Positions 47,930 to 59,604 of a stretch of 64,000 nucleotides of DNA are shown piece by piece. The DNA lies in contig NC_084472.1 of assembly GCF_027409185.1 (NCBI RefSeq), forward strand, positions 86,506,427 to 86,570,426, read 5' to 3'. Numbering within the stretch: position 1 is the first letter of the stretch; each line of letters begins with the position of its first letter. The stretch comes from Cynocephalus volans (taxonomy: Eukaryota; Chordata; Mammalia; Dermoptera; Cynocephalidae). Below the pieces are notes generated by a model. The model made no database searches. It was not told the DNA's origin and saw only the letters and a program-made list of their open reading frames with translations. Position numbers and translations under genes: made by a program.

Positions 47930-48060
47930 TAGAGGAAAGAACAATGGCCTAGATATTAAAAACTAAGTCTTGATCTTACCAGTGACAATGTATTTGCCCA
48001 GTCATTGAAGCCCTTCATCCCTGTCTTCTACGCTCCACCTGTGTTGACCTTCTGAAAAGG
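47930..48060 (-). mobile_element. MIR remnant (reverse)
   Basis: 'gaacaatggcctagatatta', 'agtcttgatcttaccagtga' and 'tttgcccagtcattgaagcc' follow reverse MIR weakly. Confidence 0.45.
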
Positions 48061-48064
48061 TCAT

Positions 48065-48804
48065 TGATAAGGAAATGCAAAAGAAATAGAAATATCATTT
48101 TAATTGAAAAAGAATTTGCAGATGAATATTAAAATCCCATTTGTTAAAGATTACAGTATTAATCAACAATAAAAAAATAATTGGAGGAAAATGGCTAAAA
48201 GTGTCCAGTCCACTCTTATGGCCACCTTTCACCCTATTTGCCTTGCAGAAGAGGCAGCCAACTGTATGATTTTGTTTAAGTGACATGAGATCAATGGACA
48301 TTCAAAATATTCCCCTTCCCCCACCAGTTCCACTGCAGTTTCACTATTAGAGAATCACTCTTTAGGATAAGAGTGTCCTGTTTCTGTGAATCCCTATTAA
48401 ATTGCAATTACACCTAGAGTGTTAACATGTTGAGTTACAGTCTCTACTACTATCATCAGCGAAGGTGTTAATCTCAGCAGGTTTATTTTATTTCTTTTCA
48501 CGTCTCACAGCAAAAAGCTGATCCTCTGCACCCTATCTCCCTTTGGCCATCACTCTACAGCTTTCTTCTGTTCACAAGCTAAATTTCAAGTGGCAGTAAT
48601 TAGCATACAATGTCTCCCAATTTCTCACCTCCTACGAACTTCTCAACTTTTTACTTTTTGGCTTCTGCTACATGATAGTTACCCTACCAGAATGATTTCT
48701 TTTTTCTTCACCCAGTATATTTTCAATTCACATCTTACTGAAAACCTTCTGGACCACTTTTTTCTTTTTCCTTGAAATTCTTTCCTCTCTCATCTTCATG
48801 AAGT

Positions 48805-48805
<1 letters not shown>
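48065..48805. other. No recognised element
   Basis: Possibly old L2 near 48510-48780 (pyrimidine-rich, 'accttctggaccacttt'), but not convincing. Confidence 0.4.

Positions 48806-48806
<1 letters not shown>

Positions 48807-48878
<72 letters not shown>
48807..48878. repeat. (CT)n followed by (CA)n microsatellite
   Basis: ct run at 48807-48844 and ca run at 48849-48878, directly visible. Confidence 0.97.
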
Positions 48879-48879
<1 letters not shown>

Positions 48880-48917
48880 TTTTTCTTTTTTCATTATTGA
48901 ATCTTCTTGAGATTCTA

Positions 48918-49344
48918 TGATGGTTATTTTTATGTGTCAACTTGGTTAGGTCATGGTACCCAGTATTTGGCCAAACATTGTTACTATTCTATATGTTTCT
49001 GCAAAGGTATTTTTTGGACAAGATTAAAATTTTAATCAGTAGACTTTGAGTAAAGCAGATCACTGTCGATATGAGGGTGGGCCTCATCCAATCAGTAAAA
49101 AACCTTAATAGAAAAAGGACTGAGCTCTCCTGAGGGGAAGGCAGGTCTTCCCGGAGAATGGTTTTAACCTCAAAAGCCACAGCAATTCTTCTCTGTGTCT
49201 GCAGCCTGCCAGCAGATTTTGGACTTGCCAGTCTCCAAAATCACATGAGCCAATTTCTTAAAATAAAGCTCTCTCTATACATAGATATAGATATAGATAC
49301 ACACACACACACGCACACACGTGCACGCACACGCACACACACAC

Positions 49345-49395
<51 letters not shown>

Positions 49396-49432
49396 GTTGG
49401 TTCTGTTTCTCTGGAGAACCCTGACTAATACA
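48918..49432 (+). mobile_element. ERVL solo LTR (MLT2A-like)
   Basis: Start tgatggttatttttatgtgt then caacttggttagg; middle 'gtgggcctcatccaatcagt'; 'cacatgagccaatttcttaa aataaagctctctctata' as the poly(A)-signal area; end 'ggttctgtttctctggagaa ccctgactaataca'. The normally short simple-repeat part is expanded to about 115 bp. Flanks ttcta and gtttc do not form a clear 5-bp duplication. No internal ERV sequence is attached. Confidence 0.92.
49277..49393. repeat. (TAGA)n then long (AC)n microsatellite inside the LTR
   Basis: Short tagata units, then ac repeats interrupted by g. Overlapping frames on both strands here are translated microsatellite. Confidence 0.97.
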
Positions 49433-49449
49433 GTTTCATTTACCAATCT

Positions 49450-50395
49450 CCCCTCTTGTGCCCATCCCTTAAATAGTTGGGCCTCCTAGGCCTCTGTCCT
49501 TTGCTCTCTAATCATCCCACTCTGCACGAGCTCATTGGCAGAATTCTAATCTTTTCCAAATACAAGTGTACAGCCCATAATTTTATTTTGAATTCCAAAT
49601 TCACATTTCCAACTTCCCAGTTGACAGCACCATGTAGATATCCCACAGGAAGTTTGAAGTCCATGTGTACAGGTACAGACTCATCTTTTCCCACCGCAGC
49701 TTGTACTTTATCATAGATACATAATCCCTATCAATGAAGAAATTATCAACCTAAGCCAAAAATCTGAGTAATCCTCAGTCCCTCTGAATACCTGACCTTT
49801 CCCGTGGCTTCCAGTCCATACCCACATTATAATCCCTCCCCCAGCACAGCAGACCAGTTACCCAGTCCTATTGCAAGGATGCCCCAAATCTATTACCTTT
49901 TCTCAAATTTCACTCTATTTCAGGCTCTCACTGTGTAGGAATTAAGTAAAAATAAAATTTGTATCTTGTCTTCCTATTAAATCTCTTCTTTTTACTCCTT
50001 ACCTCCCATTGTGCTTAAAAATGTGTAATTGTTTACAATTCCCTGAACTTGCCTTTTTGCTTTTTTATCTACTGTGATTTTATACATGTTAGTCATTGTT
50101 TCTAGAATTTCTTTCTCCACAATCTGTTTAGAAAATCCCTTCCCATTCTCTGACATGCTGCTTAAACAACATTTCTTCATGAAGCCTTGATAGATCCACC
50201 TTTCCAACTCTTAAATTGATGACTCTGCATTTAATGCTATTACTATCCCTTCTGCCTACATCTGATGCTGCTATGATTTTTACTTACTTAAAATGCCATT
50301 TGTCTGTCTATATGTATCTCTATGGCCCTGTGAAACCTTTAAGAAATTTCATTTCATTCATCATTGTATCCCCATTTTAGTAGACAAGACATTCA
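49450..50395 (+). mobile_element. L2 LINE ORF/3' remnant
   Basis: Read forward: 'aagccaaaaatctgagtaat cctcagtccctctg', 'cagaccagttacccagtcct', then 'catgaagccttgatagatcc acctttcc' and 'catttgtctgtctatatgta' with 'catcattgtatccccatttt agtag'. This is the order of a mammalian L2-type copy; it is diverged and may be interrupted. Confidence 0.55.
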
Positions 50396-50399
50396 CAGG

Positions 50400-50960
50400 A
50401 GGCAAAAGTAAGGGTTTGAGTACAAGGAGGAAAAAATAAAAAATTATATGAAAATATTAACTCTATAATAAGCTAGTGAAATTCAGCCTATTTTCATGTA
50501 TTTAATAAACCACATATTCTGGTGAGAATGTAGTAAATTAGAAATTTAAAAAGAAAACACCTTTTAAAAGATGGAGATTTTAAAATAACTTCTTGAATTT
50601 TTGCATTAAAAAAAGAGAAAGTCACAATTACAATTATGCTACGTATTAAATAGAGCAAGATATCTAATATACCCTGTATGGGCCAGTAGCACGTGTGAGT
50701 GTGTATGCAAGAGTGCATGTGTGCGTGTAAACAGTAGCACACATCTAATTCAGCTGTACAAGGAAAGCCAGTATAATCTTTTTCCATGTAAATATATTTT
50801 GTGTTCCTATTCTGTTACTTTGCAATTTGGCATAATAAAAGCCAATTTAAAATGTTTTTAATAAATTCAAGATCTTTTCCTACAACCACTTCCCTTTCAC
50901 CCTGGGATTGCATCCATGTGTTGGAAGGAGAACTGTTATCGTCATCCTCAGTGATATCAT
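50400..50960. other. No recognised element
   Basis: AT-rich; the 97-codon minus frame at 50494-50787 includes a translated gt-rich tract and no domain. Confidence 0.5.
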
Positions 50961-50964
50961 CATT

Positions 50965-51195
50965 GTCATGAAAGCTAACATGGTACACTTCTTTTAAAAG
51001 TGCCTTGCATATACTAACTCATTTAATCCTCACAAACACCTAAAACAGGAAGTATTATTATTTCCATTTAAGAGATAAGAAACAGAGTTCAGAGAAGTTA
51101 AGCAGTTTCCTAACGTTCAAACAGCAAGTCAATTGTGAAACAAGAAATTTTGCTCCAGAGTCACTGTTAATCACTATGTCATACTGCCTGACACC
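50965..51195 (+). mobile_element. MIR SINE, near full length
   Basis: Very clear: 'tgccttgcatatactaactc atttaatcctcacaaacacc', 'gaagtattattatttccatt taagagataagaaacagagt tcagagaagttaagcagttt' and 'ttaatcactatgtcatactg cctg'. Confidence 0.88.
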
Positions 51196-51199
51196 AAGA

Positions 51200-51600
51200 C
51201 AGGTAAAGGGTTGTGTATCTTGTCCTTGACTGTGAACTCACACTGACCATCCCAGTGTCCCGGTGTTCACTTCAATCTTGGCTGTGTTTTCCTCATGCCA
51301 ACAGAGAATTATTGTTTAATTCTTAGTTCTAAATAGGCAGTTAGCTTTTCTGAATTCAAACTTCAAACCATGCTCATTTTTTTAGGCGCTTTTCTGTGCA
51401 TTTCCACTGTGCTTATAGAGTTTGGTGATCATTCAAGCATTTGGGAAAAATTTGCAATCAAATATTGTGATTTATACTCTGTTTTCCTTGCCTTTGGAAA
51501 ATTCTAAATTTACATCTTTTTCTCCACCTTCCAACTCTGTCTTCTGACAACTCAATCTAATAAAGCTTCAGCATTCTGCCACCTAACCTGTGCATGGATT
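51200..51600. other. No recognised element
   Basis: Unclassified, no gene recognised. Confidence 0.5.
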
Positions 51601-52290
51601 AGGGAATCTGTTCTATTTAAAAAGCAGTGACTCATAAAATTTCTCCCAGAGCAACAAAGACATCCAGGGATAAATTTCTCTCTGGTATCTGTCTGCCATA
51701 GGCTCCCAAGTTCTTCCCTGCAATCATGGAGTTTAGAGGTCTGATTGAGGTTTGGTTGAGTTTATACTTAAGTTTGGGGGTCTGTTCTTTCTGTTCTCTC
51801 ACTTCTGGAATTATCCTCTTAAATTTCCATCTTCTCTTCCAACACTGCACTTCCTTTGCCACCTTTAACCAACTCATAAGGCTACACTTTTTTGCTGTTA
51901 TAGCCATAGGTTTTAGGGAGCATGCTTGGTCAAGAAAGCAAAAACTCATAACTCTCACCTTTTCAATAGCAATTCTTCAATGGCACGCTCTTCAATGAAC
52001 TCTGTTTGATTTTGTATAATTTTCAGCTGTTTTACTAGCCCTGAGCTCTCTTTGCCACCTCTAACCAAGACAGCAAGTCTGTATGTGGTTTTCTATCCCA
52101 TAATCCTGAGGATTGGGAAGCATGCTTAGGTAAGAACTCCCAATTTTTACCTCTTCCAATGGTTTTTCAAAACCTATCCACTTCTGCATGCTTTTCAGGG
52201 CCTTTAAGTAGTAAAATTTTCCATAAAATTTCTTTATGTTATCTGCAGAAGGGTCTGCATGACCACTTCACTCTGCTGCCATTACTGGAA
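51600..52290. repeat. Unclassified block with an internal divergent duplication
   Basis: Two stretches about 190 bp apart share an order of words: 'tttgccacctttaacca' (51856) with 'gagcatgcttggtcaagaa' (51917), and 'tttgccacctctaacca' (52051) with 'gaagcatgcttaggtaagaa' (52115). The 108-codon minus frame at 51632-51958 lies in the first. I do not recognise a family; an LTR or L1 5'UTR monomer are options. Confidence 0.5.
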
Positions 52291-52629
52291 GTCCCCCAAA
52301 TGTATTTTTATATTAATAAAAAGTGAAATCCACCAAAAATAATAGTTATGAATCATCATGTTTTTAAAGTGAGGAAGTATAAAAAGCTGGCTCACTTTGT
52401 CTTCAGGTGGTCTCTCTTTAATGAGGCCAAGAGTCATGAGGTAACACCTGGGTATATCTTTGCAGTCCAACTATATATACCTTACAGTTGGGGTCAATAA
52501 ATACAGTTCCATTTGCCAGAACAGCCTCCATTTATGCCTGGTAGCCTGGTAAATCCTGGCATAATTGTTAGTAGCTTCCCTTTTTACTCTTAAAAACGTC
52601 CTTCTAAATTTTATAAAGTTTATAAACTT

Positions 52630-52790
52630 TTTAAGGCCTTGCATTCTATTGGATTAGGCACACCCTAACAGAATCATTTTAACTTAATTACCTTTTTGAA
52701 GACCCTACTGCCAAATACGGTTACATACTGAGGTACTGGGGGTTAGAACTTCAACATATAGATTGGAAAGGGGGACACAATTTAGCCCAT
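52630..52790 (-). mobile_element. MLT1-type LTR fragment
   Basis: 'ctattggattaggcacaccc taacag', 'ttttaacttaattacctttt', 'aggtactgggggttagaact tcaacatat' and 'gggggacacaatttagccca tag' are the 5' third of an MLT1 LTR on the minus strand. The sequence just left of it (52495-52600, 'cctggtaaatcctggcataa') may be a further old repeat. Confidence 0.8.
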
Positions 52791-53064
52791 AGCGATCATG
52801 GATAGCAGTGCTATGAAGATTGCAGCAGACACTGAGTGGCAATGCTGGTTCAATATGACAGAGTCAATAAAAAGTAGCATTTGATTTAATTCCCAGTTAC
52901 TGAGTGCCTCACATAAGCCAGGTGTTATTACTAGGCCTCATAACACTAAGCTTCCTCTGCATTTATCAAATTGATACAGAGGATGATGTGCTCTTGGCAT
53001 TCCTGACCCTGTACCTCACACCTTACACTTCATCACCAACGCAGCTTTCACTTTCCTAATCCCA

Positions 53065-53200
53065 GTGTTCATGGGTGTGGTCTATAAATGAACAGCATCA
53101 GAACCACCAGGAGGGCTTGTTAAAAATGCAGAGGCCACAGCAGATGACATAACTAAAAATGTTGGAGAGCAGGACCCAAGAATCTTCATTTTTAAAATAC
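53065..53200 (+). mobile_element. MER5-like hAT MITE
   Basis: 'aacagcatcagaaccaccag gagggcttgttaaaaatgca' is the typical MER5 middle, followed by 'caagaatcttcattttta'. Confidence 0.75.
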
Positions 53201-53204
53201 TCCA

Positions 53205-53505
53205 AAAATGCTGGGAAGGGAAGGCGGGAGGGAAGGGGTGGACTAATGGGTACGAAGTTAGATAGAAGATAGATAGGAAGAATAAATTCCAGTGTTCTAG
53301 GCTCACTATAGCTAATAACATTGTATTAGGTATTTCTAAATAGCTAGAAAAGAGGATCTGGAATGTACTCACCACAAGGAAAAGATAAGTGTTTACATGA
53401 TGGATATGCTATCTACTCTAAGTGAATCATTGTACAATATATGCATGTATTGAAACAACACACTGTGCCCTGCAAATATATACAATTAAAAATAAATTTT
53501 AGAAA
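53205..53505 (+). mobile_element. L1MA-like LINE 3' end
   Basis: 'ctcactatagctaataacat tgtatta', 'ctggaatgtactcaccacaa ggaaaagataagtgtttaca' and 'acactgtgccctgcaaatat atacaattaaaaataaattt' follow the L1M 3'UTR to its tail. Confidence 0.85.
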
Positions 53506-53509
53506 AACT

Positions 53510-55230
53510 TCTCCAAAAGATCCTTCTGGCTCACTACAATTTGAGCTTAATCGAGTCTACCTCATGTCTATAGATTCCTTTTGCCCTGCACTTAAGGGAA
53601 AAGACAGTAAACAACTTCAAGCAAAGTGAATGAGTCGCTAAGGGTCTCCCTTCAGATGCTGCAGGGGCAGGCTCTGCAGGTACTTCTTACAAGATCAATT
53701 GTGATGTGCAGCTCAAGTTACATAAAAAATTTAACATTAAGTTTACTCACCAAGGAGAGAGCTGGGATTAGGCCCTGAGGGAAGCAGTATTTATTCTAAT
53801 AAGTGGCATGCCATTTGAAGAAGTTTTAATGTTAGAAGGAAAAATTTACATGCTAAAAAAATCTAGATAAACATTTTTAAAGGCAGATTTTCTTAAACAC
53901 AATTTCTTTGGAACTTAGCGGATGATATAAATTTTTTCACTTATATGTCTTGACTTTGAATAAGTATTTTTAAGCCTACCTGAATAACTGTGGCACTAGT
54001 GAAATCAGATTACTGTCGCTGTAACAAGATAACGAAAATGCAATAATAACCCCAATTTAATGGCTGACTTTTATAATGTTAGCATTTTTCCTTAAGTGAA
54101 ATTGACCTTGTCGCAAAGTATGTCATAATACTCTCTTCTTGCTATGATGAAATATTGCTGCAATATTATCAACATTTATGTGGAAAGGTAAGTGTTTTAA
54201 GGCCAGCAACTCTATGATGCATGCGTGAAATTGTGGTTTGATGTATATTATAGAGATTCAATAATTATTACTGGATTAGGTCAATAAATTTGGAAAGATG
54301 GAAAAGGAATACAGAATGAGAGTACTTTATGTTTTAAAAAAATTGGTCTAATGCCCTCTTTGACTAATTCATCCCTGACAACCAAATTTGTCTCAAAGTT
54401 CCATGTGCAGCCTCCTTTGACATCTGCAGAATTCTTGCATGAGTTACTGAAGTTAGAATTAAGCCCTAAAGAAATAACTAAAGATTTTTGGTGAGATATA
54501 CTTGTGTGATTAAATAAAATCATTTTTATGGGCTTTGTTTTCTTGTTTTTGGACTGTTCCTTATGAAGATAAATAGCCTAAGCACACTGAGGTTAATATC
54601 GCTTTAAACCTATTTGTCTCCATTTGGGAACTAAATGCAAAGAAAAATGAATGTTTTACCTCTCAGAGTTTTCTTCAGTTAAATGTTTCCATTAAATCCA
54701 GAGTCCAGGAAACTTCTCCACTTTCCCAGGAATAGGCATAAATCACCTCCAAATATTTTGGAAAGCAGGGGAAAAGCCTACCTAGTACGAAGAGTATTAA
54801 CTGGGCTGTTATTTGTCCCATTCATGTACTGCCATAGTGAAACCTGCTTCCTGCTGTAAAAATAAGAAACACATAACTTGAATTGAAAAAAAAGTTAGAT
54901 GATGTGCACCTGTAAAAAAAAATTAAAAATGTATGTTTTTAAATACAGACTTATTTGAAATTTTGTAAACAATTGAAAAATAGCTAATTAAACTAACATT
55001 GAGCTAATGTAACTGTTTTCAATGTATTTTTTCATGAGTACACTTTGTAGATAAAGGGCTGTATGGAATAGATGGTATGGCTAGAGACTATGCTAGCACT
55101 TTATTTTGTAATACCAGTATATCCTTAAAATTTTTCCAATATTGCAAATGAGGAAATTCAAATATAGTAAGGTTAAGAAATTTATTATTTATACCCAGGA
55201 TTCAATATCTGGTTATTTGCTATATTATTT
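53510..55230. other. About 1.7 kb without a recognised transposon
   Basis: Blocks 54000-54290 and 54560-54870 are repeat-poor, with several motif-like stretches, and may be conserved non-coding sequence. An 80-codon minus frame (54281-54523) has no recognisable domain. Confidence 0.4.
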
Positions 55231-55263
<33 letters not shown>

Positions 55264-55264
55264 A
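55231..55264. repeat. (AC)n(AT)n microsatellite
   Basis: Directly visible ac run followed by atat. Confidence 0.95.
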
Positions 55265-55465
55265 TATACAAGGACACTTTAAAATTAAATGTAAAAAAAT
55301 GTATTCAGAGAAACAAGATTCAAATAAACAGGTTGGTAAGAGATGATTACTTCACAAAATATTAAGTACGATAGTAAAATAAACATTCCTAACAATAAAA
55401 TAAATGTATATTTTAAAATCTGGGTTGGCATATCTAATTTATAAAATAAACAAGTTCTAAAATTT

Positions 55466-55500
<35 letters not shown>

Positions 55501-55502
55501 TG
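55466..55502. repeat. (TAGA)n microsatellite
   Basis: About nine uninterrupted taga units. Confidence 0.97.
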
Positions 55503-55503
55503 T

Positions 55504-55705
55504 GGACTTCAAAAAGTTTGTGCAAAAATGCAATTAAAAGATAAAAATTGAAAATATAAATACCTTCGGTTCTTTAAGGATGAATTAACTCGCCATTATC
55601 ATCACTTGCAAACGTATCTTGAACTGAGGGTCCTTGGAATTTAACCATTTCAATGTAGTCTTTTTCCCATATTAATGAACAATAAACTTTTGGTCAAGAC
55701 TAGCT
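55504..55705. mobile_element. Possible MITE (mariner-like ends)
   Basis: The left end gtggacttcaaaaagtttgt and the right end, read in reverse, gtcttgaccaaaagtttatt share an imperfect inverted repeat around aaaagttt. The left end resembles 'ttcaaaaagttcatgg'-type termini that I associate with mammalian mariner-like MITEs. Low confidence. Confidence 0.3.
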
Positions 55706-55709
55706 AAAG

Positions 55710-57475
55710 ATACTGTTATTTTAAAAGCAATTTATTTCATAAACATCAGCAATACCTAGCTTGTTTATTAGCTGTAGTGTTACAAATATGTCTAGACCAT
55801 TATGTGTATAAATTAGGACTTTGGGTGAGAGATCAAAAAAATGATTTTTTGGTAATTAATTGCACAGATATTGCTCTTTAAAAATAGTATATTGAACATG
55901 TTTTGTTTGTTTCTTAAGTATATTTCTATCAACAACAAAGCCACCTCCTTAAGTTATATTACAGCATAGGTCATATATTAAAGACAATTTAGGCACTATA
56001 GAAATTGAGCCTCGTATTCTAAGTGTCTGGTAAATATGTTTCCAAGGAATGTTTGGTAAAAGAGGATGTAAAATAAGGACTTTAAGAAGTTAGCCAGTAA
56101 CTATTTACCTGTCTATGTATTTATGCCCCCTTTCCTTAATTTATATCTTTATCAGCCTTTGGAGAAAAAGGTAAGTTTATTGTTCACTGTACAAACTATT
56201 TGGTCCTTAAGCAACATTTGGTATTTATATTAAGCTAAAAGATTAGAGAGGTAATTTACTGAGAACTAATTCTTCTTCTCTAGGTTGATAGGTGCTTCTC
56301 ACTAATTAACCCCTCAGGGTACTCAGAGTTGATGCAGTAAAAGAGTAAGAGAAAGGTGAGCCTTGCTTCTCTCAGAGAAATTAGCTACAGACCATAGCAA
56401 CCAGCATGGTAGAAGCAAGTGAGCCAGGTTATTGCCATCACTTTTATCCCATAATTTCAGATAAGAAATTGCCTTTTCAGAAAAGTTTTCTTTCTGTGCT
56501 TAGGAAGAGCAATGAAGAATTAGGACAAAATTTTCTAGATGCCTCTGTATTATTAAAGATATCTGGCCTAGCCTGCAAACCCTATTTAACTGAGGCAGAA
56601 AGCAATTTCTAAGATAATATAAAATGTAAGATGAAATGTAAATAATTCTTTATTTACATTCAATTGGACCATTGGGATTGATCTGCATTGTTGTTAAAGT
56701 TCTAATCGTATTCAATATTCACGTCTTCAGAATTTTATAGGAATAAATATATTCACAGAAAACTTAGTTCCCATATTGACAAATGCATTATTTCCTCAAT
56801 AGATTAATACAACCCAATCTGAGCATTAGGAAAAGAATTCAAAGTTCATATTTTATGCTGAAAATAGAAACATTTTAAAGGTATGCACCATTCAAATGCT
56901 ACTATGTTAAGAAAGCATTTGTGTGACAGCAGAAAGAGCATCATGTTTACTGTTAGGGCTGGTCCAAAATCATTTCCAAGTTATTACTAGGTTTATTTCT
57001 GTCTTCAAAGATTATTTATAGCATTAGGCATGTTTATTACTTTCTTTTCCGACACTCTTCAGGCATATTTTTATTATGAATTATGCAATATTATTTCACA
57101 ATGAATTGTACTAACAGCCTGTGAAAAGCTGCAAAGACGGTTCCTCCCAAATCCATGTGTCTCCTTGCTATAACCCTGTCAGCCTCGGTTCCTTGTATTT
57201 ACAGTATGAGCCAGTGTTAGTTGTAGCAAATCTACATTATGCAATCATTTTGTTTGGGGCTGGATTATAAGCAGGTGGCACCTTTATCAGGTTTCTCAAA
57301 GAACTGAGAATTAGACTTGAATATAACCAGGAATAATCTTCCTCAATTGTAAGTATTCTTTGGAAGGAATATGTTAAGAAATCTATTTTCAGGACTGTTT
57401 ATTGCTTCTGAGACAGGAAGAGTACAAAATGGCATAAATAGACCTAAAATGGTTGGCACAGATCTGCCTGTACTC
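55710..57475. other. About 1.8 kb without a recognised transposon; candidate conserved block
   Basis: 57050-57320 has no repeat signature and a mixed composition with words such as attatgcaatattatttcac and gagccagtgttagttgtagc. It could be a conserved non-coding element. The remainder is AT-rich. Confidence 0.4.
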
Positions 57476-57479
57476 TCAA

Positions 57480-58380
57480 TATGGGGCACAGTTCTTGATG
57501 GCATTTAAATGTCTCACTTTCCATCACTTATGTGTTTTACCCTTTTGAATTATTTCACAGTGTTCTCTACTCTGAAAAATCTCATTCCCTCATGCATCTA
57601 CCTTACCATACCTTGGCTTACCGGAAACCCTACCTTAGGAAGCCTGTTATCACCTGGGGGATGCAGTTCTCAAATCAGAGCTTCCTGAATCCCCTCTGTA
57701 ACTCCTGACCTGGTAAAATTGCTTAGTTTTAACAGATTACCAATATAATTTTGAAAGACTTCAATTTCCAGAACTACTTTATTTGTCTTGCAAGAATACT
57801 GTTTTTAGTCAATTCTTCAATCATCACATTACATAGTAAGTAGAAAACACCACTACTGTGTGCAGTTTATGATTAAAAAGGAAGAGATACGTGTATGTGT
57901 GCATTCTAAAGTAACTTTTATAGCTTCAAGTGACAAATCAGTGATAGAGTCCAGGTAAGAATTCAGGGGTGTCTTCATGGGTATTTCAATATACATCCAA
58001 CTGCCCCTTCTTTAATAAGCATTTGACTGGCATTAGTTTGAATTCATGTGAATCTGAACCTCCCCTTCAAGTCCTCCTCAGTATCTTCACAGCCCTACAC
58101 CCCTCACACATAGCCAGTAGCCTGGCCTTCTTACAGTCATAGCCATCTTCTGAGGGAAACAGCACATCCACCAAATCCACACACATCTCTGTGCCTATTC
58201 CGTTACCCCAGGCTTTCATCCAAGAGAAGATGAAAGGCACCATCTCATACCCTGAATCTCCATCCTTCTTGCCTGATCATGAAGCTTAGCTTAGTCCCCA
58301 GATCCTCTGTTCTCTGTGTCCTCAATGCCTCTCCCTCCTTAGTGACTTCTTATCAGCCCTCAAACATTCTGAAAATCACT
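57480..58380 (+). mobile_element. Possible old L2-type sequence, pyrimidine-rich
   Basis: 57540-57720 ('agtgttctctactctgaaaa', 'ggaagcctgttatcacctgg') and 58040-58380 ('ccttcaagtcctcctcagta', 'ttcttgcctgatcatgaagc') read like decayed L2 ORF2/3' sequence. Not conclusive. Confidence 0.3.
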
Positions 58381-58389
58381 TCTTCAATC

Positions 58390-58570
58390 TAGAGTAGTGT
58401 GTGCATAACTCACTTAACTGTTACAGCAATCCTGGGAATTAAGCAATGCAGATTCTATGCATATAGAAGATAAGATTCACAGTGATTTGTTGCCAAAGAC
58501 TGAACAAGTACTAAACAAAAGTCGAGAGTAGAACTCATATCTTCCTACCCGTTCTCCAGTGTTATTTCTA
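58390..58570 (+). mobile_element. MIR remnant
   Basis: 'cataactcacttaactgtta cagcaatcctgggaattaag' and 'agtagaactcatatcttcct' are MIR-like in order. Confidence 0.5.
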
Positions 58571-58574
58571 GTGG

Positions 58575-59430
58575 TTGGTCTATTGTTCATCAAGTTCTAT
58601 AATAGACTGTGTTTCATGTGAGGAGAAGTAGAAATATAGAATTGCTATGACAGGCAAATTCACTGTTGAGATCAGTTATAAGTAATGTGCTCAGCACTGC
58701 CTGGCCTGTATACTAAAGGAGCAGGAGAATTAAAAGGATATGTAAATTTGCATTTCAGTTAGATTAAAAATAACAATTTTCTCAGGAACATTTGAGGAAT
58801 GGAAACATTAAGTAATATTTCACTTCTCTATCTGCCTTTTATCTACTCGATTTCTTTCATTTTTAGGGCAAATCAAAACTGAACAGTCCTTCTGTGTCCC
58901 TTACTCCTGGTGACTTCATTACTTGTGACTTTTCTAAATGTGAGGTTTCTTATATATAATTCAAAAAAGTAAAGAACAGAGAAAAGTTCATGTAGACTTT
59001 GAAAGTATAATTCTCATTACTCCTTGGATTGTCTCCTTTTTATTTTTACCACCCCCTCTTTAAATCATCTTCTCATTTTATCACTCCCCTTAATTTGTTT
59101 CTTTTTCTTTTCTATTTCATGAAGTGTGGTTTTCTTACCCTTTTTCATTTTTGCTCTTGGAGTTTATTTTATTTCCCCTTTTGCAATCTCAGTTACAATC
59201 TTCTTGACTAATTTTATGAGTTTAGTTCTTTTTAAGCTGGACTACAACTTATTTTAAATTCAGTCTTTACCTGTTCTCTGTATTCTCTATTCTATTAATT
59301 TCCCTTTTAGCAATGTCCTTGTCCCTTAAGACAACTTTATGTGTAAAAATGAATTAAGAAAATGATGGGAAGTTGCTGAATAAAATGGTTAGAGGTGTTG
59401 TATACAAAGTGGGATAACAGATTCTTAAAA
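58575..59430. other. No recognised element
   Basis: AT-rich; T-rich stretch at 59030-59170. Confidence 0.5.
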
Positions 59431-59439
59431 CATTATATA

Positions 59440-59600
59440 TGGGAGGGACATTAGAAACCATGTGGTCTCATATTTATTTAAACCAAGATCCAGAGAGGCT
59501 TAAGTAATTTTTTCAAGGCTACCCACGACAGTGCTAGCACTAAACATCCAGATATTGCCACTCCAAATTCAATACCATTTCCAGCACTCCAGGCATTCTT
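59440..59600 (+). mobile_element. MIR-like ancient SINE remnant
   Basis: 'gacattagaaaccatgtggt', 'agatccagagaggcttaagt aattttttcaaggctaccca' resembles the core shared by MIR-class SINEs. Confidence 0.5.
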
Positions 59601-59604
59601 AGGG

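Noticed and set aside
48807..49393. Repeated array resembling a CRISPR
   Set aside because: These are dinucleotide microsatellites with no spacers; the window is mammalian.
49158..49446. Open frames of 62-88 codons on both strands
   Set aside because: They are translated (AC)n/(GT)n microsatellite inside an ERVL LTR.
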